From Sipunculus nudus (taxonomy: Eukaryota; Annelida; Sipuncula; Golfingiida; Sipunculidae): a DNA stretch of 64,000 nucleotides. The stretch lies in NCBI GenBank assembly GCA_026874595.1, contig CM049310.1, positions 28,567,058-28,631,057 of the forward strand, read 5' to 3'. The notes under the pieces were generated by a model, which worked only from the letters and a program-made list of their open reading frames with translations, searched no databases and had not been told where the DNA came from. Position numbers and translations under genes: made by a program. Below are positions 44,101-53,100 of the stretch, in pieces. Each line of letters starts with the position of its first letter. The stretch's first letter is position 1.

Positions 44101-47100
44101 TAGGGGGAGGAATAGCTTGTGTTCACTACCATCACTACTGATGCTACTAACTACAATGCATGCTTTAAACGGCTGCAACCCTATCAAACAAGGATCATAT
44201 ACGCCTACCTACTGCAAAATGAAAAAGCTAGCATATTTTTCACGAGGAGAGGAAGTCAGTGCTTAATTAACACCATATAACCTGAAGCATAAATTCACAA
44301 TTTCTCATTAATGTTTTATGCATTATAAATCTTTCTTTATTTTTTTTCTCTTCATAATGAATATATCAATAATGTATAATTTACATAATATCATAAAATC
44401 TGCTGATAAAATGATCAAATATAGTGGGAAATTTGGAGTTTTCATATATCAAAATGTTACTGCAGCAGTACATATTATACGAAACAAAAGTAGAAATGTA
44501 CATCAATGCCTTATTTTCATCATAAAATTCAAATAATCTTGCAACAACATGGGTCAGATCACACTAAAAATTAAAACAAGATACTCAAAAATACATACCC
44601 TGCTCATGTTTTTTTTAAACTGCTGATCTATTTTTGAATATATTCATCAAAATAAGTTACCTACGGTACTTGATATCAACTGTCCACTACATTATTAAAT
44701 ATAGAAATATACACAGCTTTTTTATATAATAAGCTGACTATTAAATAAATTTTGCTTTATTTATTATTGTGACTTAAGGTCTTTGGACTTGTTACTGTGT
44801 CCCAATGGTCCTATTTAAAATATATAAGGAGACACATTATACAGGAGAAGCAAACATGGCAGGATTTAATGGTAAGTAACATGCTGATGAGGAGCTGCAG
44901 CCTGACAAGAATGAGTGTGATTCATACCCTGAGGAAGGTGAGTTCTTGTCTGATGATAAGAGGAGTCTTGTAGCATGATGGCAGGGATTGGCGATCGGTG
45001 TATATGATGGTCAAGACCAGCTATTCCTTCCCCTGTGGTCATGAGAAATCAAACAAGTCCTTCAGACATGCAACTTTTGATACCAACAGGGCCTGATACT
45101 ATTTATATTGCCCAACGTCATATCCCCTAACCCCCCTTCTTTTTTATTCCTGAAAATATTTTGACAAATCAGCACTTCTGCAATTGTTTGGTATCTAAAT
45201 GAATGAATTTTTAAAATGTTTATGTTAGGCCAAAAAAAAGGTATGGTTCTGAGGCAGTTTTTTTTCAGAAACCAGTGCGGGCGTGCAATCTTTTTTTTTT
45301 ACCTTTTTTTGAATGTCATATGATCAGGGAAAAGCACGATAATTACAGAATTTTTTTGCTAAACAGGTAAAAGCACATAACAAAGGAAATCTTATCGAAA
45401 TTGTATTATTTTATTTTTTTAAAGATTAAAATCAATAAAAAAAAATTCATCCAGGAGATTAAAATTGACGTGGGCAGTGCCTGAGAACCATACCATTTTT
45501 TTTGGCCTAGCTTACTGCCTAAAGTTTTTAACTATGCTTATGTATTTTCTGTTTTACACTGTCACCGTAGGCACCTGGCTTGTCGGTACAGTGGTTTTCC
45601 TATCACAATGTCAGGTCAGTTACCCTGGGCCCACCAACCGTGGAGTAAACACTCTGGTACTTGTATACCAATGACAGAGACCACATAATGTTCATGGTCA
45701 TAGTCTATCATCTTCAGTTCCGCAGTATCACACAAATATATTCACACATTAACCTTACTAAAACTAGGGACTAGTCCTTCATTTCTTCATATCTGCTCTT
45801 AAATCCTTGCTAATATTAGAAAATGGCATTTTCTCTATATTTGACATGATACAATTACTAACGAGTGTCAGTCATCTTTCAGACAGTTAGCTAGCTGTGC
45901 AGTTTGATGTTTCTAAGTTTATTTATGACTCTTTCTATCATCTACCTTTGGAAGCCAATAACAGTCGTTCCTTCTTTCCATTTTCCTACAAGTCCCTTCT
46001 ACTTGATATATATAAAAATCCAGTAAAAAAAGTAAAAGTAACTTCTGCTCCTTATATGAGCCTTGAAAATTTTCCAACGAGTACATTTGCCACGTTATAG
46101 ACCATCTGAATAAAGTATGTAGTTTGTGTGCACATTTTCTTATACAAAGCCCTGCATATCTAAGCAAATTACTGATTTTACCAAAGATTTCATTAGTGGT
46201 GAATCTTTTAGATTAATACATTAAATTTCAGACAAATCAGATCACCATTTCAAGAAGAGTATTTTGGAATATAATATTGTCCAGCTTTCTCCTCATGGAC
46301 TGTCTTTACATAGAGCCTGAAGTTCAACAGCGGTACAACACACCCAAGTTGAAAAGGACCGTCTTGATCTTTGTAGCACACAGAACACTTGCATGAAGAC
46401 AGAGACTGTAGCAGGTGGTATTATAATGTAAATTAATATCTGATAGAAGGAGGTTGCAATATGTAATGCTGTGCTTTTTTCTTAAGACGGGAGCTTTTTG
46501 ATTTACGTGTTGTAATGTTTTCTGTGTGGTGAAGGTTTTATTTATGATTTTGTTATGTGTTCTATAAGAGGGGGGCTTTTACATGTGTGTGGTATTGTAA
46601 TTTTATCAATAGACAGGAAGATGGTTCATCTAAATGATATTGTAATGTTGTCCATGTTATCTGAAGTTGTCATGTTTTCTGTATTCCTAAAGTTTCTATA
46701 CATATATTAGGCTGTAGGGTTTTATGTTTCAATATAATTTGATTGTGGTAATGCCACCTTGAGATAGCAGAATGTTGATACACATGACACCAGGGAAAGA
46801 AAGAAAGTAAAAAAAGAAGATTCAATATATATTTTTCAAGTATTTTATTAAAACATACTCTCAAGGACAGAAATGCAAATTATTTATTATTTAACTTTGT
46901 CAATGTGGTTATTATGCACTTTGTATTAAGATTTTCAATAAGTTTTACTGATAATAAGACAAATTACAAACATCTACAAGCATTATAAACAATCAGAAAT
47001 ATGTTGTGGTATCTTCATCAGAACAGAAATTTCTAACCTCCAGACCCTTAATAGTGCTAGGTGCACATTTCATGTATCAATCCATGTGAAGCTATGGTAA

Positions 47101-50100
47101 AGAATTGTTAATTTAATTGATTGCAAGGTAAATGGTATGCAAAAGAAGTGGGAACCACAGGACAATAACCTGAGATGTGGGTCATAAATAAGTAACCTTT
47201 CATATAGAGAGTCCCTATTAAAATATCTTAGTAATAAGGGATACACTTCTTTTAACAGAAACTCTTCATAAATGTTTGTAATAACTTATTATATTTGAAA
47301 CTGGATGTTAACAATGACAGAAACACTCAACATCCAATTTATATGAATCATCTTTTTGCATTTTATCATGATGTCATTATTAACAGTTTATTTGTCACAA
47401 GAAACGTATTACTTCTTGCTAAAAGAACAGTTATGTTTTAACTGATGCATTACTGGTACTGTGAATATAATGCTCAGAATTTGATGCAATATGTTGATTA
47501 AACATTTAAGTATAGGCTTCCCTTGTCCCGACCATCTTGCCTTCCCTTACCCAGGACATCTAGGGCTACCTGGGATGCTGCGATGAAAAATTACAGAAAC
47601 TGGCTGGCACATTGACCTAGCAACTCCTGACCCTGGCAAGTGCTTTATTTATCAAAATGACCTAGATTTCCATAAATTGCAACATGCTGCGTGTTTGTTT
47701 AAAGGAGAAAGAATGGCTGCTCCCATGAATCATGCTGGGTTACGGCTCGTCTGGATCAATACCAACTCCATGGCGATCAATGAGCCAGTGACTCCATGGC
47801 GATCAATGATCCAGTGACTAGGCCACCTCGGTGCACCAATCTGGTACATCCAGCTACCCTAGCTGTCAGTCGGCCGGGCTGGCATCCATGTTTGTATACA
47901 CAACTGAACCCAACCCCTGTATATATGGACCCTGAGCACCAGCACGATGCCATTCTTGTCAACCGAGCAATACACTCCAGATCAATACATGACCAGTATG
48001 GTCTCAACCCACCTCAACTCTCCACACTGGCTGTAAGGCTGTGTGCTCAGGAGCTCTGCTCCAGATTCTCAAAGACTGCTGCAGAGCTACTGTAAGTACT
48101 ACATTCCAGCAGACAATATAAGCACTCCCTACACAGGTCTGTATCAATCACATCAGTTAAGATCTGGCTAAAGCCTGGAAATTGTCATTAAGATATAATA
48201 ATTGTTTCTGAAAAGGTTTTGAACATGCTAAGACATTTTCCAAACATTTCTTCAGCCACACCGAAGGAAGAGGATCAGGTGGCATTAGTCTATGGCAGGC
48301 AGGTCACACAAGGATACTGATCTGTGTGCCATTTCTAAATGTAAACAGACACTGGTAGTTTCAACCAAATGCAGTCCTTAAGCATGTATTCACTGCAGTA
48401 TTGATCAGTTATATTATATTCACACATTTTTTTTTCAAAATTTCACTCATTCTTTTGCAGATTTCAGCTTGGGCTGTAAATGGTCTTACTCTTCCTCAGC
48501 TCCTACTTGCAACTGGATTTAATCAAATATTGTTATTCTATGAAAGAAAGAAAAACTGTAAACATTTTTAATATACCAAAGGCATTTAATGGTAAATATA
48601 TTTTTGTCTTTTTTTCTATGTAGAAATAAATTTGAATCCATTCCTAAAATATTCACCCAAGAATCAAATAATTTTGCTTCAAAACAGATTACAACAGATG
48701 TGTCTATATCAGTGAATAAAGCCTCAATACCTTTACAAGGTTGTAATGGAATCAGGATAATTATCTTAAATGGGGTCATTACTTTGATAAGATATCAGGC
48801 CTGCAGTTATTTAATGTGTAAAACAGAAGCTGAGGTGTGTCTCTTTGCAAACAGGTTCTTAAAATGTACTCTTTTCACTTGAAATAAATCAGTATATTAT
48901 TGATATTTTCAGATCAACTTATGTACAGACATATGTACATGATGACAAATCTGACCACGATACAAGACAAGTCCTGGTTATCTCTCATGAAGTCACTCCC
49001 TAATCCTCACAAACACCTGACCAAATCATAGATAAAGCAGCCTGCAACAGCTGATGTACCAAAAAATAAAAGTTCCTTATAGATTTACATTAAACCAAGC
49101 AGGCTGGTGCACTGATAACAGATCATGTTTATATATTAATTTGTTTGCATGTCTGTGTCTGTCCAGCCTGGGTTCAATCACATCTCTTCAGGGCCAGTAT
49201 GGATGTGTGGTCACAGCTGTCAGTAATCAATGACCCATCTACATGAACAACCATGCATCCAGCATATGATACATACATCTTCAAGGTCAAGTTAACCTCC
49301 TATTATAAAGGAGATCAATCCACTATTTCACTGCTTGTCCTTGTCTGTTGACTCTCAACTCAATACTAATAGCTTGACCAACTTTATTGACTCCACTGAC
49401 TAACTGAAGTTTACTAACATTTAAATACATACACAAATGGACTGATGGTTACCACAGAACCACTGGCAATGGATACACATTAAATCAAAATAACGAATCA
49501 ACTGCCTATAGATGATAAAGAGCATGGTAAAACACAATGCGATTGAGTAACTAGATCTGATGTTTAACTAGGTCAAGGTACACTGAGGCAAGTGAGCTGA
49601 CTAATTAGACATATAATTATATGCATGTTGCTGTACATCCATGCCCACATATACTTAATATAACCATTTTTTACACCTTATAATAGTACATTTAACACAT
49701 TTCAGTGGAGCTGAGCTACAACCAAGGCTGCTGGAGTGTTCATAATGCATCTATTAAGTATTGTAACAGCTGTTTTAATGTAAGCATTTGAAAGTAATGG
49801 CACTTTCCCAGTAGATTTAAATGACTAGATGTTATAATACTAAAGCATATGACAGCAAAATCTATCTTCTATGTCCTGATTCAGTACATTGACAAAATTT
49901 GCATATATTACAATGCACACTGATAGTGATACTGTGTTTAGAACATTAAATCTGTAAATTTTCGAGAAATACTGTAATAAAGGGAGTATATTGTTAGGAA
50001 TATCACAAATGCTTATTCAGTCTCAGCTGAAACCCAGTTTAAGGTGAAATCAAACATAAACATGAAGACTAGAATGATAGTTTGGATTTGTCTGATGTTC

Positions 50101-53100
50101 ATTTACTCAAACATACATGTACCTTGAAAACTGGGGTATAAGTAGGTCCCTGTATAATTTAACACGCTTTGTTTGATGATTGTGCATGTTCAATTCTCTC
50201 TGATTTTTTTTTTCAAATCTGGACTTCTGTTTTGTGTAAGACACAGCCTGGACATTTTAATTAACACTGGAGACATGTGAAACATTTTATTTATTTTCTT
50301 TACTGCAGTTTCTCTACTGCCAAAGTTCTTTACTGTGGTGGGGATAAACTATGGGAAGCTGTTTTATAAACATTAAATTGAGGCTCTTTTACAAGTAACT
50401 GTTTATTTCTCCCCCCCCTCCCCCACCCCCACCTTTCTCTCTGTTCAATCTCAGTTGATGCTTCCAAAGGCACTATGGTGAAATAAGGATAGAACCTACA
50501 AAATGTCCTGTTTTGCCTGAACTACTAATGACTCCTGAATTATCACCATCTCATGTATAAAATACCTGAAATCCAGACAGCTTTATAACAACATATCACT
50601 CCTATCATATTAAGTACCTTCAACAGCTATTGACAATATATAGAACCTACCCTAGAAAAATGAACAAAATTAATAATAATATCAATTAAATAAATGATAT
50701 ATATATTAATATATATGGCAAATTACCACTTCAACTGGGCAACTCTTCCTAAAGTGATGGACATGTCAAGTTACATACAAACTGGTGCATCCACTTTCAT
50801 CTTGTTTAAAAAAAGGCTATTCCTGAATTCCAAAAATTCCTCTTTGACTGACCACATGGAACCATAAGTAAATTCAGGAGATTGTTAATATGTAATATAT
50901 CAAAAGCAGTATCCAAACAAGTATGTATCTCAAAGGTACGCAAACATATGTTTATATAGGATAATTCCAAACTGCACAATAATATGATGCAAAAATTTCA
51001 TTGTTTATGCTGATGCATTTAAATGTCTGATACAGAGATGTTCTCAATAACAATATACTTGTAATTGTATGAGTGGGAGACAAATGAAAAGCATAATGAC
51101 TTACCTTTTTCACTGACACTTTCACTTTCTATTTCTTGTTCATCACAGCTTGTGCACTCTGGGGTTGTTTGTATTTCATCTTCTGAACTGCTTAAGGAGG
51201 CTTGGCGCTGTTTGCGACCCTTCTTATGTTTATGTGGTTTTGGTGGTGGGGGTCTCACACAGTCAGAGGGGTCGGAACTGAGGGAATCATTACGTAACAT
51301 ACTTTCCACTTTCCGCCGACTACGAGAGTTATTAACTGCAGAACTTGGATCAAGATGTTGCCTTGCTGTTCTGTCTCCCTCTGTGGACTCTTCACGATCA
51401 TATGGCCCTCTCCTACCGTGAGGGCTTCGCTGAATACTATATGGGTCATACGAATCGTAATCCTTAGGGCCACGCATGAGTCTGTCTGGTCGTCGCTCTA
51501 CACTTTGTGCTCGGCGTGAGTCTATGGCTGTTTTAGTTACATCACTATGTCGATCTTGTGATCGTGGTTGCCGATTTTGATTAAGTTCATCAGGAGTTCC
51601 ACCATGTTCCTGAGCTCTCAGCTCCTCTCGACTTCGGCGGATTTCCTCCCTGGTGGACTTTCGGTGGATTTCTTCTCTGCTATGCCTTACATCTTCCTCT
51701 CGACCTCTCCTCCCATCATCCCTTGCTCCCTTCCCTGTACGGTAATACTCTCTCTCCCTGTCATCTCGGTACTCTCTGCCGCCCCTAACCACCCTCTCCT
51801 GCAGCACTCCCCGCTCCCCTCCCGAGTCTTTTCTTACTGGTTCTACTTGCTCCCGGCCTACCTGGCCTTGTGCCTGTCTGGCCTCCTCCAGACGCTCGCG
51901 CTCTACTCGGCGAGCGTCAACTTCTTCAAGGGTCCTTCCCTCCCTCCGATCCCTAGGAAGAAAATATTAACTTAAGACTTACACAAGGAAGGCAATGCTT
52001 ATTTATAAAATAATGTAAATTTTTTTCAGATAAAAGACCTGATGAGAAAATTAAATACTGAGGTAAAGCTGGGAGCTGAACCCCACACACTGCCACACCA
52101 TGCCCCTGTCTTTAATAAATTCTTGAAGCCACAAGAAAGCAAACAGCTGTTTGTGTCTTGTTTATGTCATTCTTTAGTCATACTCTAGCAAGAAGACCAC
52201 TGGCAACAATATCACCCACTTTAAGTTTTTTATTAGAGTGTGCATGGTCAATACACAAATACCTTTAGAATATGTTTACCAATTTGCTATAATTAAGAAT
52301 GTAACGATTTCACAGAAAGGTGATGTTTACTGAAACAAATATTATTGACAGGATCCAAGAAAAAATTCTGGCTTAGTAATCTTGAGCAACAGCAAGACAA
52401 TAAGTATCAGGAAGCTTATTTACAAGAATGCTTTTGATTGGGAATTTACATTAATCCTTCAAATTCTGATGTTACATTTCTTTGATGAGCTTACAGTGGC
52501 CCACAGATCATTTAAACTGTATTCAATCTCCTTCATAAACTGAAATCAGGGAAACTGTTGGAACAATGAATGTTCCTTTGTGAAGGTACTATGTGAATGG
52601 GAGTCTTATCAAATCTATACTGAACACTTCTAACATGGTTCCTGATATTTTTATTAATTTGGTAACATTTTATCTGTGTGTCATTATAATAAACTGGAAG
52701 AGTGAAACCTGACATGTATATAATAATATTAAATATATTGAATAATATTAGGCAAGTGTTATGCAGACATTACTGTTAGTTATGTGTTTTGCAGACTGGT
52801 ATGTTTCACACAGACAGAGAGAAATATATTTAACCACATGAATTACCTTGACATATCTCTTCTGCGGACATCTTCCCTGCTCCCATGGCGTTCTCTGGAG
52901 GCTTCTCGAAAATGTCTATCTTGAACTTGTGCTCCAGGGGTATCTTTACGCTCTTCTCTTGGAGAGATTCTCTCCCTGTCTCCAGGTCTTCCTTCTGTAA
53001 TGCGTCTATCCCCAGACAGACCATGATCTCTAGGCTGTCTTGTTTCTGAAGCACTCCGTTCACCAGGGTAATGTCTGTCCTCGAAACGTTCACGAGGGCG

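Larger units (their letters stand above)
40369..51104 (-). other. Largest RIM intron, rich in mobile-element remnants
   Basis: A 10.7-kb intron. It holds an AC microsatellite and a TACATA array (41760-41880), a tRNA-like SINE head (42690-42776), a 3'-end fragment of the 1.9-kb repeat (43963-43996), a MITE (45226-45509), an unrecognised plus-strand ORF (47796-48095) and a C-rich tract (50410-50432). A short stretch at 44856-44989 reads like an acidic transposase N-terminus, but this cannot be confirmed. The rest is AT-rich and featureless. Confidence 0.8.

Noticed and set aside
44856-44989. ATGGCAGGATTTAATG and an acidic stretch resembling a transposase N-terminus
   Set aside because: Too short, broken by stops, and no catalytic region follows.
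51065-51975. Plus-strand ORFs of 118 and 135 codons opposite the large RIM linker exon
   Set aside because: Antisense shadows of a GC-richer exon whose minus-strand product matches RIM.
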